A stretch of 64,000 bases of DNA. Origin: Gemmatimonadota bacterium. GTDB lineage: Bacteria; Gemmatimonadota; Gemmatimonadetes; Gemmatimonadales; Gemmatimonadaceae. The notes below the pieces were generated by a model. That model did not search any database. It was not told the origin of the DNA and saw only the letters and a list, made by a program, of their open reading frames with translations. The stretch lies in contig JAIUOB010000004.1 in the NCBI GenBank assembly GCA_020161135.1, positions 372,001 to 436,000 on the forward strand, read 5' to 3'. The translations under genes and the position numbers were made by a program. Shown one piece after another: positions 43,188 through 52,384 of this stretch. Position 1 is the stretch's first letter. Each line of letters opens with the position of its first letter.

Positions 43188-46096
43188 TGTCGCGCCACCT
43201 GCCGTCGTTTCCGTCGCTCTCCTCCACTTTCCCGACTCTCCACGTCATGCGTTCGCATCTCATGCGTCTCGTGTGCGGTCTCGGTCTCGCCACCCAGGCG
43301 CTCCATGCGCAGGGTGTCGTCTCCGGCACCGTCACCGACCCCACTGGCCGTCCGCTGTCCGGCGTCCTCGTGCTCGTCGACGGCACCGCCATTCGCGCCG
43401 CCACGGACAAGGGCATCTATCGCGCCGTGAATGTGCCGGCTGGTGCGCGCACCCTCACCTTCCGCTACATCGGCTACCAGCCGCAGACCAAGAGCGTCAC
43501 GGTCGAGAACGGCCGCACCGCCATCGTCGATGTGAAGATGACCGAGGCCGTCACCGCCCTCGCCGCCATTCAGGTCCGCGGTCAGGTCGTCGGCCAGGCG
43601 TCGGCGCTCAACCAGCAGCGTACCGCGCCCACCATCTCCAGCGTCATCGACAATGAGCTCGTGGGCCGCCTCCCCGACCCGAACATGGCCGAGGCGCTCG
43701 CGCGCGTGCCGGGCGTGGCGGTGCTGCGCGACCAGGGGGAAGGGCGCTTCGTGCAGATCCGCGGCACCAGCGCCGATCTCAACAGCATGTCGCTCAACGG
43801 CCTGCGCGTGAGCACGCCGGAGCAGGGCAGTCGCCAGTTGCCCATGGACGTCATCCCGTCCGACCAGGCGGCGCAGATCCAGATCGCCAAGACGCTCACC
43901 CCCGACATGGACGCCGATGCGATCGGCGGCAACGTCAACATCGTGACGCGCTCGGCCCGCGCCAACGTGCCGCTGCTCAACGTCACCGCGGCCGGCGGAC
44001 AGAACCAACTGGGCGGCGGCGCGCTCATCAATCTCGGCCTCAACGCCGGCAAGCGCTTCGGCGCCAGCCAGAAGTTCGGCGCCATGGTGGGCGGCACGTA
44101 CTACCGCAACGACCGCGCCTCGCAGAACGTCGAAGGCGACTGGTGCTCGCAGACCCGCAACTGCGGCGTGGCGCCCTCGCTCACGTCGCTCGACGCGCCC
44201 AACCTCATGGAGCTGCGCGACTATCCGCAGGTCAACCGGCAGCGCAACGGCGCCAACGCCACGCTCGACTACCTGCTGGCGAACAACGGCAAGCTGTTCC
44301 TGCGCGGCACGTGGAACCAGTTCGCCGACGACGAAATCCGCAATCGCGCACGCTTCCGCTTCCGTGGCGGCAGCGGCTCGCGCTGGACCATGGTCACGCC
44401 AGACTCGGGCACGACCACGGGCTCGCAGTTCGACCGCGACATCCGCCTCCGCGAGGTCGTGCAGAACATCTACACGGCGCAGTTCGGCGGCGAGCACTAC
44501 GCGCAGGATGGCAAGACGCTCGACTGGTCCATCGGCACGTCGCTCGCGCAGGAAGACCGCCCGGACGTTCTCACGATGGGCTTCCGGCAGAGCGGCATGA
44601 CGCTGGCCTACAACTTTGCCGACGCCGATCGTCCGCGTGCCAACGTCGTCACCGGCTCCTTCGACGATCCCGCGCGCTTCGGCTTCAACAGCCTCGTGCG
44701 CGAAGTGCGCGCGACCCGCGACAACGATGTGGGGGGCAAGCTCAACGCCTCCATGCCGGTGCGCTTCGGCGGCTTCGAGGGCACGCTCAAGGCCGGTCTC
44801 GCCGCGCGCCTCAAGGAACGCAGCAATCGTCTAGACAACACCACGTACACCAGCGCCCTCGGCACCAACAGCGCCGGCGCCACCGCCGCGACGCTCATGA
44901 GCGCGCTCACCACCGAGACCGCCGGTCGCACCATTTTCGACGGCGACTACCAGTTCGGGCGCATGTTCGATGCGACGCGCATGCGCGACTTCATCAAGGC
45001 CAACCCGAACGCCTTCACCGTCAACACGCTCACCTCGCAGACCACGTCGGCGGGCGGTTCCTACAAGGTCGGCGAGGACGTCTACGCCGGCTACCTCATG
45101 GCGACGCTCGACGTGGGCGCGCTGCGCGTCATCCCGGGGGTGCGCGTCGAGGCCACGCGCATCGAGAACACGGCCAAGATCGTGTCGCTCAATGCCGCCG
45201 GCAACGCGCTCACGCGCCCCATTGCCGACACCACCGCGACCGGTGACTACGTCAACGTCTTTCCGTCCATCAACGCGACGTACCGCCTGAGCGAGTACAC
45301 GAACCTCAAGGCCGCGGTCACCACGGCGCTGGTGCGCCCGCAGTTCGGCGACATGGTGCCGTACGTCAACGTCACCGCCGGCCAGCAGACGGCCAGCATC
45401 GGCAACCCGGCGCTCAAGGCCACGACGGCGATCAACTACGACATCATGCTCGAGCACTACTTCTCGAGCGTCGGCTTCGTCTCTGCCGGCGCCTTCGCGA
45501 AGAGCCTCGACAACTTCATCTTCGCCACCTCGCGCGCCCGCACGGCGTCCGATGCGGTCGGCCCGGATGCCACGCAGATCATCCAGCCGGTCAACGGCCC
45601 CACGGCGTCGCTCTACGGCTTCGAGGTGGCCTGGCAGCAGAACCTCACCTTCCTGCCCGGCGTCCTGCGCTCGTTCGGCCTCAACGCGAACTACACCTAC
45701 ACGACGTCGACGGCCGAGATTCCCGGCCGCGGCCGCGACGGGGTCGATGTGCCGCTCCCCGGGCAGACGGGCAACGCCGGCAACATCGGCGTCTTCTTCG
45801 ATCGTGGCCCCGTCTCGCTCCGCGTGGGCGGCAACTATTCGGGCAGCTTCGTCTCGACCATCAGCGCGGTCTCGCCGGAAGCCGACACGCGCACCAAGGC
45901 GCGCTTCCAGGTCGACGCGTCGGGCAGCGTCATGCTGCGCCCCGGCGTCAAGCTCTTCGGCGAGTTCATCAACCTCAGCAACACGCCGCTGCGCGCCTAC
46001 GTCGGCGATCGCCAGAACCGCGGTGGCGGTGGCGACGATCCGAGCTATGAGTTCTACAAGCCCTGGGGCATGATGGGCATCAAGATCGAGCGCTGA
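43184..46096 (+). CDS. TonB-dependent receptor, paired with phytase
   Basis: The 970-residue receptor should import a phosphate-rich or inositol-type compound across the outer membrane with energy from TonB. A signal peptide ends near LHAQ. A carboxypeptidase-regulatory-like domain follows (VSGTVTDPTGRPLSGVLVLVDG, about 45-125), then the plug (PDPNMAEALARVPGVAVLRDQGEGRFVQIRG) and the barrel to the end (WGMMGIKIER). The start at 43184 is an ATGATG tandem overlapping the phytase stop. ATG codons at 43247 and 43259 are alternative starts that better fit the signal peptide. The pair suggests uptake of products released from phytate; the substrate is not shown by sequence alone. Confidence 0.92.
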   Translation: MMSRHLPSFPSLSSTFPTLHVMRSHLMRLVCGLGLATQALHAQGVVSGTVTDPTGRPLSGVLVLVDGTAIRAATDKGIYRAVNVPAGARTLTFRYIGYQPQTKSVTVENGRTAIVDVKMTEAVTALAAIQVRGQVVGQASALNQQRTAPTISSVIDNELVGRLPDPNMAEALARVPGVAVLRDQGEGRFVQIRGTSADLNSMSLNGLRVSTPEQGSRQLPMDVIPSDQAAQIQIAKTLTPDMDADAIGGNVNIVTRSARANVPLLNVTAAGGQNQLGGGALINLGLNAGKRFGASQKFGAMVGGTYYRNDRASQNVEGDWCSQTRNCGVAPSLTSLDAPNLMELRDYPQVNRQRNGANATLDYLLANNGKLFLRGTWNQFADDEIRNRARFRFRGGSGSRWTMVTPDSGTTTGSQFDRDIRLREVVQNIYTAQFGGEHYAQDGKTLDWSIGTSLAQEDRPDVLTMGFRQSGMTLAYNFADADRPRANVVTGSFDDPARFGFNSLVREVRATRDNDVGGKLNASMPVRFGGFEGTLKAGLAARLKERSNRLDNTTYTSALGTNSAGATAATLMSALTTETAGRTIFDGDYQFGRMFDATRMRDFIKANPNAFTVNTLTSQTTSAGGSYKVGEDVYAGYLMATLDVGALRVIPGVRVEATRIENTAKIVSLNAAGNALTRPIADTTATGDYVNVFPSINATYRLSEYTNLKAAVTTALVRPQFGDMVPYVNVTAGQQTASIGNPALKATTAINYDIMLEHYFSSVGFVSAGAFAKSLDNFIFATSRARTASDAVGPDATQIIQPVNGPTASLYGFEVAWQQNLTFLPGVLRSFGLNANYTYTTSTAEIPGRGRDGVDVPLPGQTGNAGNIGVFFDRGPVSLRVGGNYSGSFVSTISAVSPEADTRTKARFQVDASGSVMLRPGVKLFGEFINLSNTPLRAYVGDRQNRGGGGDDPSYEFYKPWGMMGIKIER

Positions 46097-46116
46097 GCCG
46101 CCGTCCGGCGATCGAT

Positions 46117-46153
46117 ACAACGGGGGCATGACCACAGGTCATGCCCCCGTTGT
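46117..46153. terminator. Perfect 17-bp hairpin, bidirectional terminator
   Basis: Seventeen perfectly paired bases (arms ACAACGGGGGCATGACC and GGTCATGCCCCCGTTGT) enclose the loop ACA. It is 20 bases after the TonB-receptor stop and just after the stop of the convergent lipoprotein gene at 46158, so it can end both transcripts. Confidence 0.9.
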
Positions 46154-46157
46154 GTCG

Positions 46158-46580
46158 TCAGGGTGCCCGGCCCGTCGCCTCGAGCGCGGCCAGCCGTCGC
46201 TTGGCGAGGTTCGCCACGGGCGCATCCGGGTGCCGGCTGTAGTACGCCAGCCATTCGCGCGTCTCGTCGCTGTCGATGCGCGACCCGAGCTCCAGCGCGC
46301 AGGTCAGCTCCGCCTGCGTCTGCGCGTTGTCGCTCGTCTCCTGGTACACGATCAATCCGAACGTGTACGCCGTCTCCGCCGCCAGCGAATCGACGGCCTT
46401 GGGCAGGGGCGCCGCCAGCGCGGCCTCACCGTCGCCGCGCAGGAAGGCCGCGTTTCGCGCCGCAACGCAGCCGTCCATGGCCTTCGCCACGCGGCCCCTC
46501 ACCCCCTCGCCACACGCGGTGCCCACGGCCAGCGCCGCAGGCACCACGCACAGCGTCAGCAGGCGCGCGGCGACACTCAC
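46158..46580 (-). CDS. Small lipoprotein or secreted helical protein
   Basis: The 140-residue protein starts at GTG 46580, which overlaps the stop of the sortilin-like gene by 4 bases (GTGA), so the two are coupled. It has a signal peptide with a possible lipobox (VGTACGEG) and a helical body of alternating hydrophobic/acidic segments (MDGCVAARNAAFLRGDGE, EAALAAPLPKAVDSLAAET, AELTCALELGSRI). Three cysteines besides the lipobox one are present. It does not match a family I know. Confidence 0.7.
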   Translation of the reverse strand: MSVAARLLTLCVVPAALAVGTACGEGVRGRVAKAMDGCVAARNAAFLRGDGEAALAAPLPKAVDSLAAETAYTFGLIVYQETSDNAQTQAELTCALELGSRIDSDETREWLAYYSRHPDAPVANLAKRRLAALEATGRAP

Positions 46581-49500
46581 GGCGTCGCCGTGCACCCGGC
46601 CACGGTCGTGCACTTGGGGTCGAGCGGCGGCAGCTTGAGCCGCGCGAGCTCCGCGTTCACCGCCTTGAGGTCGACCGTCCACACCTTGTCGAGGGTGGCC
46701 TGATAGCCGGAGAGCTCCTTGGTGAGGATCGAGAGAATCTCCGGCATGTACGTCCCCGGAGGGCCGTCACCGCGCTCCGCCATCGCCAGCAGGTTCGCGA
46801 GCCGGTTGTTCACCTTGATGGGGAAGTTGAGCGGATCCTGCCCGCTCTGGTTCCGCACCTGGTACACGCTCTCCTCGACCGCCGAGGCGTTGGTACGCAG
46901 CGTGGCGCCGGTCGTCTTGAGCGCCGCGTCGTCGTTCGACCGCTTGAGACGGTCCGCGAGCTGCTCCTTCACGCGCCGGATCTCGATCACCGCGCGCTGC
47001 GCCTCGTTCGTCTTGTCGCGCACCTGCTTGCCGAACGCGTACTGCGCGCGCAGGTCGGCATCGGTCACGTCGGGAATTAGCGGGCTGCGCCGGATCACGA
47101 GCGGCGCCGTCAGCGCCTTGCCATCCACCGTGAGCCGCACCGTGTAGCGCCCCGGCGGCAGCGCCGGTCCCGCCGTCCCCGCACCCCACAGGATCATCCC
47201 GGGGAAGCTCTCGATGCCGGTGGCCCGGAGGTCGTAGGTGAAGCGCGTCGTGCCCGCGGCCAGCGGGAACGTCGACGACGTACCGCGACGACGACCGCCA
47301 CCGGGGCCACCCGTAGCCACGGCCAGCGTGTCGCCAGTGTACTCACGCAGCACCGCCCCCACCGAGTCGACGATGGCGAGCGTGCCGCGCTTCGGCTTCT
47401 CGGCCAGACGCCACGCGATCGTCGCGCCCGGCGACGAGCGCAGCGCCGGGGCCGGCGTGTACAAGTGCTCACGCGCCGCGAGCACCGCCGGCGTCGCCTG
47501 CCGCAGCGGCGACGCATTGTCGAGCACCCAGAAGCCGCGGCCGTGCGTGCCGATCACCAGCTCGTCGCGCTCCACCACCAGGTCGGCCACGGGCACATCC
47601 GGCAGGTTGAGCGACAGCTTCTGCCACTGCGTCCCATCGTCGTACGAGATGAACACGCCGTGCTGCGTCGCCGCGTACAGCAGCCCCCGCCGCGTCGGAT
47701 CCTCGCGCACCGCGTGCACGTAGTCCTCGGCGCCCAGTCCCTTCACGATCTTCGTCCACGTCTTGCCGAAGTCGGTCGTGCGGAAGATGTACGGCGCGCG
47801 ATCGTTGAGCAGCGGGCGTCGCACCGACACGTACGCGCGCCCCAGGTCGAAGTTCGAGGCATCGATCTGCGACACGCGCCCGAACTCCGGCATCTCCTTC
47901 GGCGTCACGTTCGTCCACGTCTTGCCGAAGTCCCGCGTCACGTGCACGAGCCCGTCGTCCGACCCGGTCCAGATGATGTTCGCGTCCTTCTTGCTCGGCC
48001 CGACCGAGAAGATCGTGCCGTACACCTCGGGGCCGTTCATGTCACCCGTGATCGGCCCGCCCGACTTCTCCTGCGTCTCCGGCGCATGACGCGTGAGGTC
48101 GGGACTCAGGTTCTTCCAGGTGCGGCCGCCATCGCGCGTCGCCCACAGCCGCTGCGACGACGTGAACAGCAACTTCGGGTCCGCCTGCGAGAAGAGGATC
48201 GGGAACGTCCACTGCCACCGCTCCCGGATCTCCTTCGACGGCTCCCCCGAGTAGAACCACGGATACGGGTTCACCTCGCGCGACAGTCCCGTACGCTTGT
48301 TGAACTTGTCGACGTACCCGCCGTTGTTCGTGCCCGCGAAGAACACGTCGAGGTCGAGCGGATCGGGCGCGATGTAGCCGGGCTCACCACCGCCCACCTG
48401 GTACGACACGGCCGTGCCGCCCTGCGCCTCCTGCCCCGACGCCGCGTTCTGGCGCCCGAGGTTCCAGTTCATCGGCGTGCACAGCGTGCTGTTGTCCTGC
48501 TGCGACCCGCACACATGGAACGGCACGTGCTTGGTCGTGATCACGTGATACCACTGCTCGGTGGGGAAGTCCTGCGCGCTGTACGACTGCCCGCCGTTCA
48601 TCGTGACCGCGCCACCGCCGTCGTTGCCACCCACCCAGTGGTTCGCGTCATCCGGATCGATCCACAGGTCGTGCCAGTCGCTGTGGCTGCCGCCGCCCAC
48701 GCTCGTGAGCGTCTTGCCACCATCCGTCGACTTGTAGAACGACACGTTCTGCGCGTACACCAGGTCGGCGTTCTTGTGGTCGGCGTACAGGTGCGTGTAG
48801 TAGAACGCACGCTGGCGGATGTTGCGGTCGCTGTTCACCAGCGTCCACGACGCGCCCGCGTCGTCGCTGCGGAACAGCCCGCCGTTCTCGTTCTCCACCA
48901 GCGCGTACACGCGGTTCGGGTTCGCCGCCGTCAGCGCCACGCCGATGCGCCCCACCAGCCCGCTCGGCATGCCCGGCGCGCGCGTGATCTCCGTCCACGT
49001 CTCGCCGCCATCGGTGCTCTTGAAGAGCCCCGAGCTCGGCCCGCCCGACGACATCTGGTATTCCTTGCGGTACGCCTCCCACATCGCCGCGAACAGCACC
49101 TGCGGATTCGTACGATCGACCGCGATGTCCACCGCGCCCGTCTTGTCATCGCGGAAGAGCACCTTGCGCCACGTCTTGCCACCATCGGTGGTCTTGAACA
49201 CGCCGCGCTCGGCGCTGTTCACGCTGTACTTGCCGAACACCGCCGCCCAGGCGATGTCGGGGTTCGTCGGGTGCACGCGGATCTTCGAAATCGCGTCCAC
49301 CGTGCGGAAGCCGACGTGCGTCCACGTCTTGCCGGCGTCCGTGCTCTTGTAGATGCCGTCACCGGGCATGATGTTGCCGCGAATGCAGCTCTCGCCCGTA
49401 CCGATGTAGATCACGTCCGGGTTGCTCTCGCTCACGCCGATCGCACCCACCGACGCGCTCGTGATCTGCCCGTCGGTCACCGGCGCCCAGGTCTCGCCGC

Positions 49501-49771
49501 TGTTCGTCGTCTTCCAGAGCCCGCCACCCACCGCGCCGAAGTACGCCTCGTTCTTGCGTCCCTTCACGCCGCTCGCGGCAATCGAGCGCCCGCCGCGGTC
49601 GGGGCCGATGTTGCGCCACCGGAACTGCGACAGGAACGCCGAGTCGAGCGTCACCGGCGCGAGCACGGCCGGCGGTGGCGGTGGTGCCGCGCGGGTCGCG
49701 GGCTTCGCAGGTGGTTGCAGCAGGGCGAGCGCCGGCAGCGCCAGCAACGCGAGTGGACGCGGGACAGACAT
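46577..49771 (-). CDS. Sortilin/VPS10-like BNR-repeat protein ('glycosyl hydrolase')
   Basis: The 1064-residue secreted protein (signal peptide ending near LLQPPAKP) has many BNR/Asp-box repeats (SGETWAPV, AGKTWTHV, GGKTWRKV, GGRTWKNL, FGKTWTNV and others) building one or more ten-bladed propellers of the VPS10/sortilin type. Tryptophan-rich segments and WNLGRQNAASGQ and GGGEPGYIAPDPLD repeats are also typical. The C-terminal part (about 880-1064) is helical and Lys/Glu-rich. Family names ('glycosyl hydrolase') are inherited; catalysis is not demonstrated. It is common in Gemmatimonadota and Acidobacteriota. The ATG at 49771 begins the signal peptide; the frame is open to 49825. Confidence 0.9.
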   Translation of the reverse strand: MSVPRPLALLALPALALLQPPAKPATRAAPPPPPAVLAPVTLDSAFLSQFRWRNIGPDRGGRSIAASGVKGRKNEAYFGAVGGGLWKTTNSGETWAPVTDGQITSASVGAIGVSESNPDVIYIGTGESCIRGNIMPGDGIYKSTDAGKTWTHVGFRTVDAISKIRVHPTNPDIAWAAVFGKYSVNSAERGVFKTTDGGKTWRKVLFRDDKTGAVDIAVDRTNPQVLFAAMWEAYRKEYQMSSGGPSSGLFKSTDGGETWTEITRAPGMPSGLVGRIGVALTAANPNRVYALVENENGGLFRSDDAGASWTLVNSDRNIRQRAFYYTHLYADHKNADLVYAQNVSFYKSTDGGKTLTSVGGGSHSDWHDLWIDPDDANHWVGGNDGGGAVTMNGGQSYSAQDFPTEQWYHVITTKHVPFHVCGSQQDNSTLCTPMNWNLGRQNAASGQEAQGGTAVSYQVGGGEPGYIAPDPLDLDVFFAGTNNGGYVDKFNKRTGLSREVNPYPWFYSGEPSKEIRERWQWTFPILFSQADPKLLFTSSQRLWATRDGGRTWKNLSPDLTRHAPETQEKSGGPITGDMNGPEVYGTIFSVGPSKKDANIIWTGSDDGLVHVTRDFGKTWTNVTPKEMPEFGRVSQIDASNFDLGRAYVSVRRPLLNDRAPYIFRTTDFGKTWTKIVKGLGAEDYVHAVREDPTRRGLLYAATQHGVFISYDDGTQWQKLSLNLPDVPVADLVVERDELVIGTHGRGFWVLDNASPLRQATPAVLAAREHLYTPAPALRSSPGATIAWRLAEKPKRGTLAIVDSVGAVLREYTGDTLAVATGGPGGGRRRGTSSTFPLAAGTTRFTYDLRATGIESFPGMILWGAGTAGPALPPGRYTVRLTVDGKALTAPLVIRRSPLIPDVTDADLRAQYAFGKQVRDKTNEAQRAVIEIRRVKEQLADRLKRSNDDAALKTTGATLRTNASAVEESVYQVRNQSGQDPLNFPIKVNNRLANLLAMAERGDGPPGTYMPEILSILTKELSGYQATLDKVWTVDLKAVNAELARLKLPPLDPKCTTVAGCTATP

Positions 49772-49861
49772 GGCAGGTCCAGGAGAGGAGGGACGACCGC
49801 AGGGCCACGCCGCGAGACGGACCACAACGGCAGGTGACGCCTACGTTGGGGACAACGAACA

Positions 49862-49891
49862 AGGGGCGCAACTCGCTGGAGTCACGCCCCT
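49862..49891 (-). terminator. Hairpin terminator after glycyl-tRNA synthetase operon
   Basis: Stem AGGGGCG (49862-49868) pairs with CGCCCCT (49885-49891), with a second inner stem ACTC/GAGT around a GCTG loop. On the minus strand the hairpin is followed by TTGTTCGTTGT, so it looks like an intrinsic terminator for the glycyl-tRNA synthetase transcript ending at 49981. Confidence 0.75.
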
Positions 49892-49894
49892 CCG

Positions 49895-49945
49895 AAGCCG
49901 TACCCTGCTTCCTTCCCCCTGTCCCCTGCCCCCTTCTCCCCGATC
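49895..49945. repeat. Pyrimidine-rich low-complexity spacer
   Basis: A run of CCTTCC/CCCCCT/CCCCTG units between the sortilin-like and glycyl-tRNA synthetase genes. Its complement contains CAGGGGGAAGG, which also occurs at 4941-4951, linking it to the spacer at 4910-5035. Confidence 0.55.
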
Positions 49946-49980
49946 CTTTGGTCAGCCGGGACGCTCGTACGCTCCCGCCC

Positions 49981-51324
49981 TCACCCCACCAACTTCCCCG
50001 CCAGATACCCCTTGAGCTGCCCAACCGCGATGCGCTCCTGCGCCAGCGTGTCGCGGTCGCGCACCGTCACCGTCTGGTCGCCGGTGCTCTGGCCATCGAT
50101 GGTCACGCAGAAGGGCGTGCCGACCTCGTCCTGCCGACGATACCGCTTGCCGATCGATCCCGTCTCGTCGTAGTCGACGGCAAAGCTCCCCCGCAGGTCG
50201 TCCACGATGCGACGCGCCATCTCCGGCTGACCGTCCTTCTTCGTGAGCGGGAAGATCGCCGCCTTGATCGGGGCGATGGACGGATGCAGGCCGAGCACCA
50301 CGCGCCCTTCGTCCTCGCCAGCCACCGCTTCCTCGCGGTAGGCATTCACCAGCGCCGCCAGCGTCACGCGATCCGCGCCCACGCTCGTCTCGATCACGTA
50401 CGGCACGTACCGCTTGTTGTTCACCTGGTCGAAGTACTCGAGCTTCTTGCTCGAATACTGCTGGTGCTGCGTCAGGTCGAAGTCGCTGCGGTTGTGCACG
50501 CCCTCGATCTCCTGGAAGCCCAGCGTGCCGCCGAAGTCGAACGTCACGTCGAACGCCGCGCGCGCATAGTGCGCCAGCTCCGTCGCGCTGTGCTGGTGGA
50601 AGCGCAGCCGATCGGGGGACAGGCCGAGGTCGAGGTGCCACTGCATGCGCAGCGCCTTCCACGTCTCGAACCACTCCATGTCCGTGCCCGGCTCGACGAA
50701 GAACTGCATCTCCATCTGCTCGAACTCACGCGTGCGGAAGATGAAGTTGCCGGGCGTGATCTCGTTGCGGAACGCCTTGCCGATCTGCGCGATGCCGAAC
50801 GGCACCTTCTGGCGCATGCTCTGCTGCACGTTCAGGAAGTTGACGAAGATCCCCTGCGCCGTCTCGGGACGCAGGTAGACCACGCTCGCGCTCTCCTCGA
50901 GCGCGCCCATGTGCGTCTTGAACATCAGGTTGAACTGCCGCGCCTCGGTCAGCTGACACGTGTCGTGCTGCCCCGGCTGCTTGCTCGGCTTCTGCGGGCA
51001 GCGCGCGTCTTCCAGCTTGTCCGCGCGGAAGCGCCCCTTGCACGCCTTGCAGTCCACCAGCGGATCGACGAAGCCGGCCACGTGGCCGCTCGCCTCCCAG
51101 GTGCGCGGATGCATCAGGATGGCCGCGTCGAGCCCCTCGATGTCGTCGCGCGAGCGCACCATCGCATTCCACCAGCGGTCCTTGATCTGGCGCTTGAGCT
51201 CCACGCCCAACGGACCGTAGTCCCACACCGAGCCGGCGCCGCCGTAGATCTCCGAACTCTGGAAGATGAAGCCGCGCCGCTTGCACAGCGACACGAGCTT
51301 GTCCATCACGTCTGGCTGGCTCAT
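49981..51324 (-). CDS. glyS: Glycyl-tRNA synthetase (alpha2 type)
   Basis: The 447-residue enzyme charges tRNA-Gly with glycine. It has the class II motifs: motif 1 region [19 protein letters not shown], the insertion with zinc-like cysteines ([12 protein letters not shown]), motif 2 in [23 protein letters not shown], the [20 protein letters not shown] segment, and motif 3 near [11 protein letters not shown], followed by the anticodon-binding C-terminal domain ([13 protein letters not shown]). This is the one-chain alpha2 form, not the split GlyQ/GlyS type. Its ATG at 51324 overlaps the stop of the YpdA-like gene by 4 bases. Confidence 0.96.
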   Translation of the reverse strand: MSQPDVMDKLVSLCKRRGFIFQSSEIYGGAGSVWDYGPLGVELKRQIKDRWWNAMVRSRDDIEGLDAAILMHPRTWEASGHVAGFVDPLVDCKACKGRFRADKLEDARCPQKPSKQPGQHDTCQLTEARQFNLMFKTHMGALEESASVVYLRPETAQGIFVNFLNVQQSMRQKVPFGIAQIGKAFRNEITPGNFIFRTREFEQMEMQFFVEPGTDMEWFETWKALRMQWHLDLGLSPDRLRFHQHSATELAHYARAAFDVTFDFGGTLGFQEIEGVHNRSDFDLTQHQQYSSKKLEYFDQVNNKRYVPYVIETSVGADRVTLAALVNAYREEAVAGEDEGRVVLGLHPSIAPIKAAIFPLTKKDGQPEMARRIVDDLRGSFAVDYDETGSIGKRYRRQDEVGTPFCVTIDGQSTGDQTVTVRDRDTLAQERIAVGQLKGYLAGKLVG

Positions 51325-52370
51325 GGATGCGTTCGGGTGAGATGCCGGGCGATCGCGGTGCCGTGATCGCGACCATTCTCGATGAAGATGCGATTCGCCT
51401 GGTTCCCCGAGGCGATCACTCCCGCAAGGTAGAGACCCGCGAGCGGCGTCGCCATCGTGTCGGGATCGTGCGCGGGGATCCCCGTGGTGGCGTCGATGGG
51501 CACCCCCACCGCCTCCAGCAGACCGGTCTCCGGCAGGTAGCCGGTCATCGTGTAGACCTGCGACGCGGGCACCGCCGTGCGCCCACCCGGGCCCTCGACC
51601 ACCACCGCCGTGGTCGTGATCTCGACCACCCGGCTGCCGAAGTGCGCACCGATCACGCCCTCCTTGAGGCGCGCCTCGATGCCCGGACGCACCCACGGCT
51701 TCACGTTCGCGTCGAGCCCCTCGGCGAAGTGCACCAGCGTCACCTGTGCGCCGACACGATGCATGGCCAGCGCGGCATCCACCGCGCTGTTCGCGCCGCC
51801 CACGATGACCACCCGCTGCCCCCACGCCTCGTGCGCGTCCACGTAGCCGTGTCGCACATGCGGCAGCGACTCACCCGGCACGCCAAGGCGGTTCGGGCGA
51901 CCGAAGTACCCCGTGGCCACGACCACCGCGTGCGCCGCCAGTTCATGCCGCACCCCGGCGCGCGTGACCGACTGCACCAGCCACTGCGGCGGTCGCGCCG
52001 ACGCGGCCGCAGGCTCGGGCTCACCGGCCCGCAGGTCCACCCGCACTGGACGCAGCGCCTCGACCGTCTCGTACAGCCGCACGTCGAGCGCATGATGCGA
52101 CGCCACGCCGCGATAGTACGCGAGCGCGTCGCGCTTGGTGGGCTTCGCCTCGGCCACGAGGAACGGCACACCGCCGATCGCGAGCCGTTCCGCCGTGGAA
52201 AAGAACGTCATGTCCGTCGGGTATCCCGCGAGCCCACTCACCAGCGCGCCGCGATCGTACACGACACACGACAGCCCCGCGGCACGCGCCGCGATGGCCG
52301 CCGCGAGCCCGCAGGGCCCCGCACCGATCACCGCGACGTCGACGCGCGACGCGTCCACCGAGGCCGCCAC
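51321..52370 (-). CDS. ypdA: YpdA-family FAD disulfide reductase (bacillithiol-type)
   Basis: The 349-residue flavoprotein has an N-terminal FAD-binding motif [10 protein letters not shown], a second dinucleotide-binding motif [13 protein letters not shown] for NADPH, and the C-terminal [14 protein letters not shown] segment of the YpdA family. In bacteria that make bacillithiol, YpdA reduces bacillithiol disulfide. The presence of the gene suggests such a low-molecular-weight thiol here, which is an inference. The start is a GTG (52370) 14 bases after the purA stop. It overlaps the glyS start, so the pair is coupled. Confidence 0.9.
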   Translation of the reverse strand: MAASVDASRVDVAVIGAGPCGLAAAIAARAAGLSCVVYDRGALVSGLAGYPTDMTFFSTAERLAIGGVPFLVAEAKPTKRDALAYYRGVASHHALDVRLYETVEALRPVRVDLRAGEPEPAAASARPPQWLVQSVTRAGVRHELAAHAVVVATGYFGRPNRLGVPGESLPHVRHGYVDAHEAWGQRVVIVGGANSAVDAALAMHRVGAQVTLVHFAEGLDANVKPWVRPGIEARLKEGVIGAHFGSRVVEITTTAVVVEGPGGRTAVPASQVYTMTGYLPETGLLEAVGVPIDATTGIPAHDPDTMATPLAGLYLAGVIASGNQANRIFIENGRDHGTAIARHLTRTHP

Positions 52371-52384
52371 CGGCGTCGACGCGA

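Noticed and set aside
46577..49771. Sialidase or true glycosidase reading of the BNR protein
   Set aside because: Asp-box repeats occur, but the arginine triad and nucleophile tyrosine of sialidases could not be placed; the pattern fits sortilin/VPS10-type propellers.
51321..52370. Thioredoxin reductase assignment for the FAD reductase
   Set aside because: There is no CxxC redox pair between the FAD and NADPH domains, and the C-terminal segment matches YpdA instead.
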